A stretch of 64,000 bases of DNA from positions 77,222,719 to 77,286,718 of the forward strand of contig NC_071668.1 in the NCBI RefSeq assembly GCF_028554725.1. Reading direction: 5' to 3'. The DNA is from Zeugodacus cucurbitae. Its lineage: Eukaryota > Arthropoda > Insecta > Diptera > Tephritidae. The position numbers and the translations under genes were made by a program. The notes under the pieces were generated by a model. That model was not told the origin of the DNA and ran no database searches. It saw only the letters and a list, made by a program, of their open reading frames with translations. The stretch's first letter is position 1. Each line of letters starts with the position of its first letter. Of this stretch, positions 27,401 to 42,400 are shown piece after piece.

Positions 27401-30400
27401 AAGAGGATGGGCTCCACTCCGTTGGAGGGACCAGGTGAAGAGCGACCTGGTTACACTTGGAATCTCCAACGCCGAACAGCGAAGGAAAGAGAGGAGTGGC
27501 GCGCTTTCATCGATTCGGCTATAACCGGCTAAACGGTTCAACGCCAATTACATACATACAAGTCAATTTTGTATCTAATATATTCTTAAGTCTTATAGAG
27601 ATTTGATGCTGTAATAGATAATCTGTCTTATCATTATATTATCTGTATGAGGGATTTATTTGCGGGTTCGGCGCTTGAGATTGACTAGTCCTAATGTACA
27701 TCTGTTATGAATTTCACGACATTACTCACAACAAAAACACAAGAAGCTAGATGAAATAAATAAAATTGTAATTTAACTTCAAAATTACAACAAAATAAAC
27801 TGCACTTGCCATCACTAAAGAAACAAGTGGCAAGATCAGCAATGACTGAGTCAGCACTCAGCTAAGGGTGCCCATACTCGCACAGCTGACTTCACAAAAA
27901 CAACAAGTGTTCGCCTTTAAGAAGCCACTATTCATTTTACGGGCTTCATTTACTCCCTAATGCCAAATTGAGGCAACGCGCGCTCGGCAGCCTGAACGAC
28001 TTGTGATCAAGTGAATGGATTGTGTGCGTCGTGTGTGCGTAAACCGAAAATCGAATGCTTCGCGCCGTCAACGCTGCGGCAGCGAGGCGCGAAGGTGTGC
28101 AAAAGTTGTTAAACGCCTGTGCGTCTCGGGCAATCAGTACGACACTGATAGCGGCGACAGCGCCGCGTTTGCTAGTCCACCGCAGCGCAAAGTGTTCTCC
28201 AGCGCCGCAAACGTTGAGCGGTTGTTAGGTCGGCTAAATCGGCTAGATCGTAGAAGCAAACGATTTTCAATTTCAATATCAAAACGAGACTAGCGCGTGC
28301 TGGACGTGTGTGTTTTTCGCTGTGCCGAATCGAACGGGCGTGTATTTGTAGAGTATATTTTTGAAAGGCAAATTTATTTTGGCGGTAATATCGAAATTCT
28401 AAAGTGTTTGTGTTGGTGCGGTTTCGAAGCTATACCGTTGAGCAAAACTTAACGCAAACGCCAGCTCATGTGGCTGATTGATATACAATTGCTTAATAGA
28501 TTTTATAAATATGATGTGTGTTGATTGATTTGATTTGATTAGACAGTGATTTCATTGAGGAAGCGTAACTTGATTGAAATAAATGTGATCTGCGGCCCCT
28601 CTGCGGTTAACCGACAGTTGGAGAGTAATGCGTGTGGAAGAAATAAAGTGGCATTTTAGAACTGGGTTACGATCGTAAAACCTATTTGATGAACTTAAGT
28701 GTTGGAGAATTAAAATTCTAGCAAAAACTTTGGAGAATAGACTCAAGTTCAGTAAAAAACGAAAAATATGATAAATAGATATATGATATCTAGCCTGAGA
28801 ATCTGTTGATCGTTATAAAAATTTTTATGAAAACATCTTTAAAATAGCCATACTTCGTGTGAGATTTAATTATGTGAAATTTAAATTTTATTGAGTTATT
28901 TGCCGCAGTATGAGCCCGAATTAAAAAAAAAATCAAAAAATTTGGTGGCTTGCATTTTTTTTGCTTGTTCCTTGAGATATTTCGGCTTAGTTGTCCAAAT
29001 TTCGGAAAAATAATTAAAATAATTTTTTGGCTGATTTTTTTCAAAAAACATTATTATGTAAAATTATTCCTAAATATAAAATATTAATATTAAAATATTT
29101 TCCATCGACTTTATGCATTTATTGTTATTTTTTAATATTTTTTACAAATAATATTTCCCCATTTTTCCAAACCATTTGGTGTCTATTTCATTTACCTTCC
29201 TGCCATTTGACTGATTCTGCGACTACAAATGTGCGTATTTTTTTTTCATAACAATATTTTTGTCAACAGCATGCTTGTTGTTGTTGTTGTGGTTTTTTGC
29301 ATTGGCATTGTCAGTAGCAGACATGTCAGCAGTTAATTGAAATTTGTTCCACCTTATTGGCAATTATGTTACGATTATTTATATGCTCCCTTTATGCACA
29401 ACTCGATATGTGCGTGTATTGTTATTGTAGTATTTATTGTTGTCATGTTTTCGCTATCGAAAAGATAAATTGCAACAATGAGAACATCAAGTGTGTGTTT
29501 GTGGGTGTGTGTGTAAGTGCGTACTCGTGCGATACACGCACTTAAATGCCACAGCGTACGTAGAAATAGTGCAAGAATACCGGGTGGAAAATATAACGGT
29601 TGGCGAAGAGTATATTTGTTCAATATTAAATTTAAAAATTTTCAATTTTTTTTTAAATTTGTATTATTAAATTAACCCTAGAGCAATTTTTAGTCTGAGA
29701 AAAATCGGTCTTGTTGGCTGCAGACCCTTTCAACTGAACTATGCTAAACTGATGAACAGAACTTTTTATCTAGTCTGAAAATATGTTATTAATTATAAAA
29801 AGTTTTTATGAAAATATCTTTATATCAACTATATTTCGTGTGATATTTATGCTCCCTTTTTCCTACTGGCCATCAGTATGCAGTAATTTTTCAACAAACT
29901 ACAGTTAACGCGCAACAATTAGTTTATTGTAAAGTATGTTGCACTTTGTGAATAAACACAAAATACCGATGAAAGCATACAAATGCGCTACAATGTATGA
30001 ATATTTATGATTACGCTCATATTGTGGCAATTATTATACACATTTGCAGTTGAAAATACATGCGGCGTGTCATTCTGATGCATTTGTGTAAATATTTTCT
30101 GCTCAAACACTCCAGGGAAGTTACGGGATGTATGCGAAATGAGGCAGAATCACTTAACAGTTCCATAAATATAATTTTAGTACTCGAATTTGCCCTTAAA
30201 TATTGAATATTTTTCACTCTAGATAGTGAAATAACTCTATTAAGGTGTTTCACCAAGCACTCCGGGTTTATAAGACGGCGATTTCATATCTGAAAAAATT
30301 TTTGTTGAAGGTTGGTTTGAATAATTATGGCTTGTCGTCCAGCGAGCGAATCGAATCAACGAACATTTCGTACGAAAATCATATCTTAATGCGTCTTTCT

Positions 30401-33400
30401 TCGAGAATTCCATCTTAATTTGTCCGAAGCTTGAAATTTTATTAAGCACTTTTTATACTCTCGCAACAAAGTTGCTAAAAAGAGTATTATAGTTATGTTC
30501 ACATAACGGTTGTTTGTGTCACCAAGAAATAAACGAGTTAGATGTGGGGTTATATATATATAAATGATCAGGATGACGAGTGGTGTTGAAATCCGGATGT
30601 CTGTCCGTGCAAGCGATAACTTGAGTTAAAATTGAGATATCTAATGAAACTTGGAACACATGTTCATTGGGACCGTGAGACGGTTGCTTTCGAAAATGGG
30701 CAAAATCGGCCCATTGCCACGCCCACAAAATGGCGAAAACAAATAACGAAAAACGTCAGAAACACTAAATTTTACAGAAGAAATAGCAGAAGAAAGCTGC
30801 ACTCAGATTTTTTTATAAAATGGAAAATGGGCGGGGCATCGCCCACTTATGGCTCAAAAACCATATATCAGAAACTACTCGACAGATTTCAATGAAATTC
30901 GGTATATAATATTTTCAACCAGGGTGTCAACCTGATAACACGGACAAAAAATCGGTTCACAACCATGACTACTTTTCTTATAACTCAATTTTGAATTTCA
31001 TATTATTCCTTCACTTTATAATATATACATAAGGAACCAATGAATATAGCGAAATAAAACTTTACACAAATAGTGTATATTATCTCTGGCTTCATTTGTG
31101 AAAAAATTGTCGAAAACGGACTATAACTTTTCAGGGCCCCAGATATCGAACATGTTGAACTCAGCGCCTAAGGGTAAATTTTAACCGAAAATATGGGTAA
31201 ATCTCTTAGATAATTCAAGTAATTCAGAGGAAATTGTTTTTTTCTAATAGTGTTCTGTTCCAAAAATCATTAAAATTGGGTCATAACATCTTCTAGCTCC
31301 CATATACCTAGGTTTTTCAAAAATACGCCTTTATTCCGCATATTTGTATTGGTTAATATGTGAGATAGCTTAGCAAAATTAAGTGAGCGTATAGCCTTGG
31401 ATATAGAGCACCTTGCTGGTGGAAATGAATGAAATCGGTTCAGGAATTACCTAAGCCCTCATATACTATATATGACGATTTTCGTTATTCTCTTAAAATT
31501 AAAATTATTCTCTTAAATAAATTTGTGTGTTATGTAAATAAAATTTCTTCAATAAATTGCGAGAGTACAATATGTTGGGTTACATCCGGACTTAGCCCTT
31601 CCTTACTTGTTTATATTTAATTCAAATTATATACAAATATAAGTATTAAGACACTTATAAGCTAGCATAACGAATACGCGAAAATATGCCAAGCTCACTA
31701 ACAACCAACTTCACTTACTTCAAAAGCCTTACTGGCCTTTACATGAGCGTATATTTGTTGGAAAACATATTTAAGCTGAGTTTAATAACACAAATCTGTG
31801 CGGCAGATTTCAATCACTCAACATGATATAAGCTGTCGTATTTAGATTAGTTTACAAGTCTATACAAAATGGTGCAGCAATCGAATTGAGAATTTCGAAA
31901 AACTTAGCGGCTTTCGTAGAGGTTTGTGGGACTAGTCTTATCGAAAAAAAGTATAAACATATGCAAATCAAATAGTTAGTATTGCTTAACAAATTCAAAA
32001 AGCAATACTAAAAATATCCGTTGGATATTTTATGACTCGAACACGAAAATTGCGGTAATTAAATAATAATTTTGTTTTTTATATAATATTAAATTGTGTT
32101 TACCAACAAGTGGCCGTGTGTAGGCGCAGGCCACACAGAATACTTTTGTATTTGCACTAACTCGAATTGATTTTTGTTGGCTTTATGTTAATTTAAACTT
32201 TTATTTAAATTATTAAAACGTTTTCAGTTAACAAAACTATGCATATTACATAAATTACTAATGAAATGAGCTGAGTGTGAATACAAAGTAAATTTATAAA
32301 ATATTTATGATATAGATGTAGGCTCTTCAATGAGCGGAGCTGATTTGCATTTTTATGCGCATTTAATTTTTCATTCAACCACATCCACGGCACGACTTAT
32401 GACGCAAAAGAAATGCATTAAAAACCGTCTTTTACTACACAAAGTCTAAATGAAGTCTACATTAAGATGATACGTTTTATATTTTTAGTAAAAAATATAT
32501 TTTTTTCCATTCCAGGCTGATTTGCATATGCTCTTTATATTGTAGTATTTTTAAGTTATCTTGCCCAAAAAAAACTTCAACTAATAAATAAGCCAAACAA
32601 GCATATTAAAATTAGCTTAGCGTTGTTTGTGGCATTTTTTTTCAGTAAGCTTTCGGTGTTATTTATGGCTTGAGCCTAAGTATACGAGTATATGTCCATT
32701 CGTAGGAGGTGTTAATAATGCCGAGGTGTTAAACAGCCACTACTTATGTGGCTGTGCAGACAGAAATGAAAAATGCCCAAAATGTATATTTAGTTCAAAG
32801 TATAGATTATTATTTAATTAGCTCTAGACGCGCTAAGCTTCAGTTTTTTCGTACTTTTGGTATGCGATGAACTAGAATTGTCTGGTTATGCTTCCGCATT
32901 GATAAAGTCTTTTAGATACATTCAAATATATACAAATGTATATTATTTCGGTTTTGGGAGGACATGTAGTTGTGTAAATAGCATGTTCTTTAGACTAAGA
33001 CATCTACACTTCTTAGCTTTTTGATCAAAGAAGACTTGTTGCCAAGTTGAAGGTACCGAATTATTATTTTATATATGGTTAACATATAATAGATTTCCAA
33101 TTTTATTAGCTTTAAGATCGGAGAAGATTTCTTACCAAGTTGAAGGTAAAGCATAATCGTTTTAAATATTACCGTTAACATAGTAGATTTCCAGTTTCTA
33201 GATACGAATAATTCTATCAACTTTACTTTCTGTCGGCTTCTTTGAATAAATATTCTAGATCTAGCTTACTTCATTGAAAGTCGGACCAGGTATCTACAAG
33301 TCTCGAGCAAAGAATTTAAATGACGCCTGAAGCTACTTTAAGACATTACTTTATCAACGGATTATATTAGGTCTACAACTTTGCTTCCCCCGTTTTTTGT

Positions 33401-36400
33401 AAATTGAAGTTTTTTTGTATAAATACGGTTACAAATTTCGATGAGCCTCAGCCGCACTTTTCTTGGAATTAAAAAAGAAAAGCAAAAGTTCCCGCAAATG
33501 CCGAGAATTCGGCTCAAAAAGTGACGTTTTCAGTTGAGAATAAGTTTGGGATGCAAACAGATCTCTACAAATATTTCGTTGGGTTAATGTTGACACAAAT
33601 GTCCAAGATCGATATAAAACGATTTAATCGATTTAATCGACCAGTGCTTGACTCTAGAGACATCTATTGGAAAACGGCGGAAGCAATGTTGTTATCCTAA
33701 TAGAAAGCATTGCAACCACTTCCTGAGATATTTTTCATTATTCACAAAATTTTCGGGTTTAAGCCTAAGTTTTCGGATTTAATTTCTTACTAATCAAATA
33801 TTAGTCTCAATGCTGTTAGTAAAAAGAAAAATTCTTCAACGATTTTATTTTATTAAGTATTTTATTTATCATTTATAAATGATCATACATGTGGGTAGCA
33901 TTTTAACGAAGAAACCTCTGTAAGAAGTACCCAGGAATTAGCGCATAATTTGCGATGGCGCCAGCACTTCAATGACGTCAAATAATTGCCAACTTTTCAA
34001 AGACGCCAAAAAGTATTATATTATGATAATAGTATTTTATTATAATAATTGTGCTAGTATTTAAACCGCCCAATAAGCCGACGATTTGCGCAAAGTGCCA
34101 TGCTAAAAATGGCTCGTAAATTGATAGCTTAGCGTTTAACCATAAATGTTGGCATGAAAATGATGAATGCAGACTGCTAAATGCTGGTGATGTATGCTGA
34201 GTGATGAATGATGAAGATGTAGATGTGAACATGTGTGTGGTTTTGTGGTTGTTGACAGATCGATGTTGTCTCCACATTAGCGCTTAATAGCAACTCGATA
34301 TGCCCGCGATTGGCCATGGCAAGTGCATTGTAATCAAAACCATTACGTTTTACGCAAATGTCACAACCAAAATTGGCGTTTAATGCATTTGAGATGCTAG
34401 AATTATTACAACAAAAGTTGAGTTTATAAACGCCGCTGTGGAAAATGCAAATGCGGCTGGAGCACCCTTTCCAGCGAAGCGAGTAATTAACCCAATTTGA
34501 TCTGGTAAGCGTTGCGAAAATGGTAGAGCCGTTGAATGGGGACCGGCATGCTGCCTACTGCCTTGTTTGGTGTGCTCAGCGCCTCAAGTGGCGGTGACTT
34601 ATTTGTGGAAGTGTATGCCTTTGTAAAAAGTTATTTTGTAGACAAGCGACTGATGTCGGCGCTGCGTGGGGACTCTGCTATTGGTAGCCTGTCTGTCCGC
34701 TTGACGGCCTGTCAGCAAAGTGGCATACATTTATGGTTGATTATAGATAGTGATCGAAAGTATGCAAATAGAATCATGATATGTCCAAACTTGGACCTTT
34801 CCATTTTTTGAATTTTCGATACTTAGTTTGTAGAAGGAAAGCTTATACCCAATTTGTTCCAAAACGAACTCCTCAGTGTAGCTTATAACATCCATTCAGC
34901 CTCTCTGTATTGAATTAGAACTTTGATAATGAGTCCACAAAAATTAGTTCACCAAGTAGTGTTTTGTTGTTTGTTACATCATTGAGTGATGAGTCAACCA
35001 CCGATGAGTCAGTCTTGCTATGTTTGAATCTTTGAATTTCGATGATCTCAGATAAGCTGCTGACAACAAAGGAATGCGTTCTAGTTGAGGGAGCACATTG
35101 TCAGCGCCTTTCAATTATAAAATGCTTTACATTTACTGGAGATATTAGAACTGGTGATGACACACGCATGGGATAAAGGACTCATAGCTAACGATAATTT
35201 CACATAAATTATCTATTAGAAAATAAAATAGTTTTACTAATTAAATGCTTGCGAAACTTATTGCGCATGGAAATCGCTAATTAATTAAGTATGCAAATCT
35301 GAATTGAGTGCATTGTTGAATTGTCTTGTTGCCAATAAGCAAATTAAAGTCATAATGGAATTGTTTCAGCTATTATACAATATTAACCGCTTGTCCATCC
35401 TTCTGTTTGTATATATTTTCGAGATAATTTATTAACCGTTAAATTTAATATGCCAATTTGGTTTTAGACTTCAGACTTTTAGTTTGAAAACTCAAGATAC
35501 ATGCAGAAAACTATCCACTTTGTGCGAATTATATTATACAATGAATGCTATAAATATGTATTCGTTTATAAATGGTTGTTTATGCAAATATACTGCAGAG
35601 TAAATATTTCAATTTGTATTTTGATTTGTTGTTGCAATTTCAAAGAGTTGAAAAGACAATAAAATATTATGACCAATACCGTGGCTAATTAAAATTAATG
35701 TGGTTATAAAATTATACTGATTTGTTGGATAACATACCGATAATTCCATAAATAATAATTTCTGCATATTTCTTTAATTTCTTTAATTATGAACGGTACA
35801 TAAAGTAGCAAATTTATGAACTCAAAGTCGGAAATATGTTCAATTAATGTCTGAATGTTGAAGGAGTCTACAAATATGTATGGGTTGCAGGGGAGCAATT
35901 ATGGTTTTCTGGTGAAGCTTTCGCTGAAATAGACTCCAAATGGGAAATCATAAACAGATTTTAATGTTTATGATACGATTTGAAGAGTTTGGCTATCACT
36001 ATTATTCATTTCTCTGATATATATTAGGTCTACAACTTTGCTTCCGCCGTTTTCCAATAGATGTCTCTAGGGTCAACCACTGGTCGATTAAATCGATTAA
36101 ATCGTTTTATATCGAACTTTGACATTTGTGTCAACATTAACCCGACAAAATATTTGTAGAGATCAGTTTGCATCTCAAACATATTCTCAACTGAAAATGT
36201 CACTTTTTGAGCCGAATTCTCCACATTTGCGGGAAATTTTGCTTTTCTTTTTTAATTCCAAAAAAGTGCAGCTGAGGCTCATCCTCATTTTTATACAAAA
36301 AAAGCCTTAAATAAAAAAAAACCGGCGGAAGCAAAGTTGTAGACCTAAATTTGTCCATAGTTCCTTGATAGAACATAGGGCCTATCTGTAACGGAACACT

Positions 36401-39400
36401 GCAAATTGTAGAGACCTGGAATAAAAGTTGTTTTGAAAACCATTAAACTCATCCTTTTACTACTACTACTACTGGTATTTGCAAATTTAAGACGCAATAT
36501 AGCATAAAGTTAGCTTCGATAATACTAGGAACACTTCTTGGAAAATAATATTCATTTTGGGGATTCACATCAACCGCTATACCTGCCTTCAAAACCAGGG
36601 GGTCAAAAGGCAAGTAGTTTAATAAGAATTCTTAGAAAAAAATATAATTTAAAAGAGAACTTGAAATATATGTGTCTATGAGTGCTGCTTTGACTATCAT
36701 AGATGACAGCATTTTTGTAATCAAACAGAATACCAAATAAGCTATGACTAAAAGTTAAAAATATGTGAAAGAAGACACATATATAAACTCATAAATGGGT
36801 GTATGGAAATTTCAATCATAAAAAACAAAACAAAAACAAAAAAAAACGGGTGATAACAAATAATAGCAATAACATATACATATAAAAGAAACAAATATGT
36901 GGTTGAAAGGTAATAAAATTTAGAAACCGCTAAGTAGTGTGGAACATTTCAAAACGTACGTAAAAATTGGAAGTGCGAAAATTAAAAACAAAAAGTCATA
37001 AATTTTTTTGCAAACACGAAGTGATGACAGAATTTTGTATGCTAAGCTCAAGTTCATTATCGCGCGTTAAAAGTAGACACGCTGCTTAGCATAATATTAC
37101 ATAATTTTTGTTATTACCCGCACTTAGTAGTCGCCGTGCATACTTCTGTAGAAGAATGGAAAGATATGTTATGAAGAAGCATCTCTCTCTCTCTCTGGGG
37201 TATAAATATGTCTTGAGTCATAGGATACAAAATTGAAAATGAGTTTCAATATGAGTCAAATTACGTGCTATTTTTTTGTAAGATAATGCCCGGTTTCACA
37301 GTTCGAGCTTAAGTTCTGCCCAAATAAAATCTTAGCTAAGCATTGTTGTATACTGAGTAGTCGTTTGCGTTTCACAGTCAACGCTTATTTTCTATAAAAT
37401 TGTATTATTAAATATGGTAACACAATTGAAAACATATGTTCTACGAATGCCATGTATAAAATTATGTTTGGAAAATTGAAATTTCTATTGATAAAAAATA
37501 AATTTGGATTGAAAAAATATTAAAATGAAAATTGAAAATGAAGGTAAACAATAAAAGGACACCGAAATGGACAGCATGTGATTCGGGGCACTTATTATAA
37601 CTCGTTGGAAATCATAAAACCGCCTTGGAATTCAAGCGAATCCATATTTTCTATTTCAGTAAATAATTTATTATTTTATTCTTTTGACAAATAATACAAA
37701 ATTCTAAGCATTTCAAAACAAAAATCAGCTGTTACTTAAGCACTGCTTAAGTCTCACATTTTCAGTACTTAAGCACAAGCTAAGTACGAACTGTGAAACC
37801 GGGCATAAGTGTTCAGAAAGCAAAGCAAACTGGTATAGAACCCCATAGAAGCTATTGAACGCAATTTGTTTCTACAATAAATCCTTAATTTAGTCAATTA
37901 GTTAGTAAATTAAAGACAAAATTAGCTAATTGACTAAGTAATATCTGAAATGCCTGTTCCTCACTATTGAAACCCATATTCTTTATCATCCACACAAAAC
38001 TCTTTTCTTTCAAATATGGAACCTTAGCTTCCCAGCTTAGCTTTTTTCCTACACTTCATTTATTATATCATATATTACTTTTCTCTAAGTCAACAAAAAG
38101 TTCCCTGTAAATGAGCTATTATACTACTAAATACTCTCTCCCTCATTGACAATGAAACAATAAAAGCAAATAAAACCGCAAGGTAACAGCTAACTTAATG
38201 CCTTCGTAAACAAATCTCTCGGCAGTTTTATGCTCACACTTCAGTAGTGCAAATAAAAGATTTCGATACACAAATGAACGCGCTAATGACTTTCAACTGC
38301 AATCGAAGTATGAAAAAACAAATTTACAGGTAAACAATGGTCCAAACTTGCAACTACTCGTGGAACAAAAAGCACGTGAGCGCTATAAAAACAGTGGCAG
38401 AGAGATAAAGGGAGGTGGAAGGGTCGAATGAAGTAGCCAATTCATGACGTCCACCTGCCAAAAATACACTTCAATAAATACTATATGATACATACATACA
38501 TATGGTACTTGCGTTATTGTTGTTCTCGAGTTAAGCAGCAAGAGCTCGGAGTTTAAATGCTCAAAGTGTTATCGCACTTTAAAATGTAATTGATGGATTT
38601 ATTATTGTCGATTTTCAAACAAATAATTCTCCTATTACGCGTATTACCTTATTTATGTATATTAGGGTGTGTTGCTAACATTACGTAGCAGAAACAAACA
38701 AAAACAATGCCGCACTTTTCATTCACAGTTTCACACACACTTCACCCTCCAAATGGTATTCCATTCTTAAATAGTTTTAATAGGCTTTATAAACAGCTAA
38801 TTAAAATCAAATAAATTCAAATTGTTAACGCTGACTCTTGTGGGTCTATCAGTTCGATTTTTGTTTTAAATTTCCTATACAAATTAATTCAAGGTCGGTG
38901 GTTGCTCATTCTTTAATAGAATTTTGTGTATGGTATATATTTGTAAATGCTTGCCGCATATTGTTGTTGTAAATTAACAGAAATCAAGTGAAATTTACTT
39001 AATTGTAACCTTCTCACACTGACAGCTGCCACAATGTCACTGCTTTCATGGTATTCTTGAACTGTTTCAGATACAACCGAAACAAATTTCATTGCTCTGG
39101 TTATATTTTAGATCAATAGTAGCTCGCACAAGTTCATAAAATTCCAGAGCATATTTATTATTTTTTCGTTTTGAAAAAAAAAATAGTTGTTTTTCCTTAG
39201 AGGTTAAATCGCAAATGTTTACAAATTCGCGAAATAAAAATTTTATAAATTTTTTACGAATATAATTTGTTGACCGTTTATTTTCTTTATCATCCAAATA
39301 GCAGCAGTTTCTGTGTGATTTCCTGAACTATTGATTTATGAGGGAAATCGCATATTTATTTGTTGGCAGTATTTCACGCATTTCAGCACCTCCATCATTA

Positions 39401-42400
39401 GACGATTTTATTACATGTAAATATTTACAAAATCGTTACAATGTAGTATGTTATAGTTGGCGCTTGTGGCATCCGCGTTGGCTAGCCAGCCAGTCCACGA
39501 TATCCATTAGCGCCGTTACATGCATGCGGCACGTTGCCACTGTGGCCCTTCTGACATTTACATGACAGCTCCCGCAATTGTTGGCAATTGGCGAACGGCA
39601 ATCGTTTCAATGCCCACAGACGGCTACCACTAAGCAGACATGTCTATCGGGCGATCTGCCTTTACAACTGCCAATCAGACGCGACGCCTGCCTATGCGAT
39701 ATGGTTGATGTGCACGCGCACGTATGTTATTGTTGTTGATTGTTTCGATCGGGTGGCAGTAAATAAAAAATACGCAACTGTCAGTTTCAATGTCAAAATT
39801 GACACATAAAAGTGTTACTTTTGCGGTTATGTTTGTCAAAGCCTTTAGTATGCACTTCCTTACATATACCTACTGAGTTCACAACTATTTTTTTTTGCTT
39901 CTAAAATGCAACAGATGCTGCTCAATAGTATTGCATGCCTAAGCTTGAAATTTATCACCCATAACAGCATATAGACTTACAGACATCGCCGGCTCTCAAC
40001 ACAATGAATGCGTCGCCACACAGACTGACAGTTATTGAGCTGTAAAGTTGTTTGGCTGTCATTGATGTTGTTAGCAGCGATGATAGTTGTCGTGGAGGTG
40101 TCGGAGAGTTGTCTTCCATTAGACAGTGGTGACTGTTGACAGTGCGAGTCGTCAATGTGGGTGCTGGGAAAGTGCTTTGATATTGGTAATGATAATCGAC
40201 AACATAAAATGTGCTCTAAGATATGTCTAGAAGCTTTGGCTTTGTATAGCAAATTATACCAATACCTTTCATATTTGAAGATCTCTGAGGGCGAGAGCTC
40301 TTAGCATTCAAGCGTAAAAAGTAAGAGTAGTATCCAATCGAGAAGATATTAGTTATACCTGAGCGATACTATTATTGGACTAATATACCCTTTTTAAGCC
40401 GCTTTCGGTTTCTTCGATCTTTATCATAACATATTTGTACCATGGATATTAGAATGACACAGAAACTTCGACAGCGAATGTACAACTCGATTTCTAACTT
40501 TCTGTTGGGATTCAACGTTCATAATATTAAAATGGGCCCCTGGTAGGAGGGTAAATTAAGGTATTTTTAGTACTGAGCCTCAAAAAGTTTCACTAATCGA
40601 CACCAAAGACTTTAACGTCGGGTAGGTCATAGCTGAGTTCGCTTCTACTGAATATACAGACTCGTGAGTAGTTAGGGTCTCTGTCATGGAGTACCAAGAG
40701 TAAGGCCTTCAGGCTACACTTTCGCTGACTTAATTTTGAATCTGTTTTGCAAAATAATCCGTTGCTTTTACAAAATTATATTGTTATATAAAGCTCAAGG
40801 ATTATTAACTACTTGCTAGCCTTTTACGCAATGGGGCAAATATTTAGATCGCCGTTAAATTAGCGAACCCATAAGTTAACAAGATCGTAAAAATCTGTTG
40901 TGCATGTTTTCGACAAGCGCATTCGCGAAACCTCTAATTATGTTATAAATCCATGCTAAAATGCTAATAAAACTGTTCGAACCAATTTAATAAGAAATCA
41001 ATTTGTAGTTATGTGATATGCCGCAGGCGCAAAGCTATAAAATTGCGCGAACAACTGTTCACAGCTAATCAACAAGCGCTGAACGGCCAACTCAAAATGT
41101 AGACTCTGGTTCCAACGTATATAGTATGTATGCCTGTGTGTGCGCGAAGAAAATGAAAACAAATGCTTTGTTTTTAGTCGAAAACTATTAAAAAATGGAA
41201 CACATTTACGTGACTTACTAAATATAAAGGTCTCTTGAGGCACGTCTTAACAACGAAATTATGCAAATATTTTCAATAATCATAAAAACCGAAATGGAAC
41301 TAGCTGACTATATGGATTCACCGCTTTAATGTTCATATGTAGATTAACATTTATAGCGCAGAGAAAACATATTCAAATAGAAAATCAAACAAAAATTATT
41401 GTAAATAAACATGAAAGCCTCAGCCATTATCGTTGTGGTCTGAAAATGTCACATTCGATTATGGTCAACAAAATTGAAGATGTTATGGCCGAAATGTGGC
41501 AGATGATGCATAATATTAAGACTGTGATTGGAGAGTATTGCATTGTTGTTGCATAGAAATCTTATTTAAAAGTCGTTGACGATTTCATGGAGCTCACAAA
41601 AGCTGGGAGGGGTCTAACAAGGCAGTTGTTTGATTTCTGAATGAAAAGTTACTGAATGAATAGCAGAGAAAAACTGGATTTTGTGAAGCGGAAATTCACT
41701 TTGCAGTACATTTTCGGTTCAACAGATATTTAAAAACGATCTTGAGTTTCTCAAATGGTTACATGCAGTTTGGGTACCCGGTCACCGCGGGATCGTTGGT
41801 AACTGTATAGCGGACAAGCTTGCAAGGGAGGGTACCCTAGCTACATTGACGTCGGAATGGGAGCGCGTTGGTAGTCCATGGTCCACCTGCGCAAGAGCGC
41901 TGGACATGAAGACTACGTATGAGGTCGTCAAACACTGCTCAACTACCCGTACTTGTGCAGTGGCGAAGTCCTTTTGGCCCTCTGTGGAGCGTAGGCGGTC
42001 CTTTCAACTGCTTTCTCTTGGCAAGGCCCATCTCAGCGCGATCATTGCTGTACTTACTGGACATTGTCCAATGGGTACCCAAGCGGTGAGACTTGGGATC
42101 TTGGCAGATACAAGTTGCCAAAGCTGTATGGAGGAAGGCGAGATGGAATCATCTAAGCATTTCCTTCTTTCTTGTTCAGCTTTTGCCAGACTGAGGTTGA
42201 AACACTTCGGAAGGCCCTTTTTCGGCGATCCTAGCGAATTGGCTGGAATCGATATTAGCCGTCTTAAGAAATTTGTATCGGATTCCAAGGCTGAATTTTA
42301 AGGGTCTTTGATCCACCGGGAGTTTTATTGGTACCACAATGGACAGCGCCAGGCTGTCTAAGTGAGATCTTCTGTTTTTGCAGAGATCTGCCTACAAACC

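Noticed and set aside
28015..28293. 92-codon Arg/Ser-rich open frame as a gene
   Set aside because: Explained by the CG-rich block; no recognisable protein features.
34536..34811. 91-codon open frame in the large intron
   Set aside because: No homology recognised, no splice signals matching it, and no paralogue in the window.
37181..37195. (CT)n run as a GAGA-factor site
   Set aside because: A lone simple repeat with no gene or promoter nearby.
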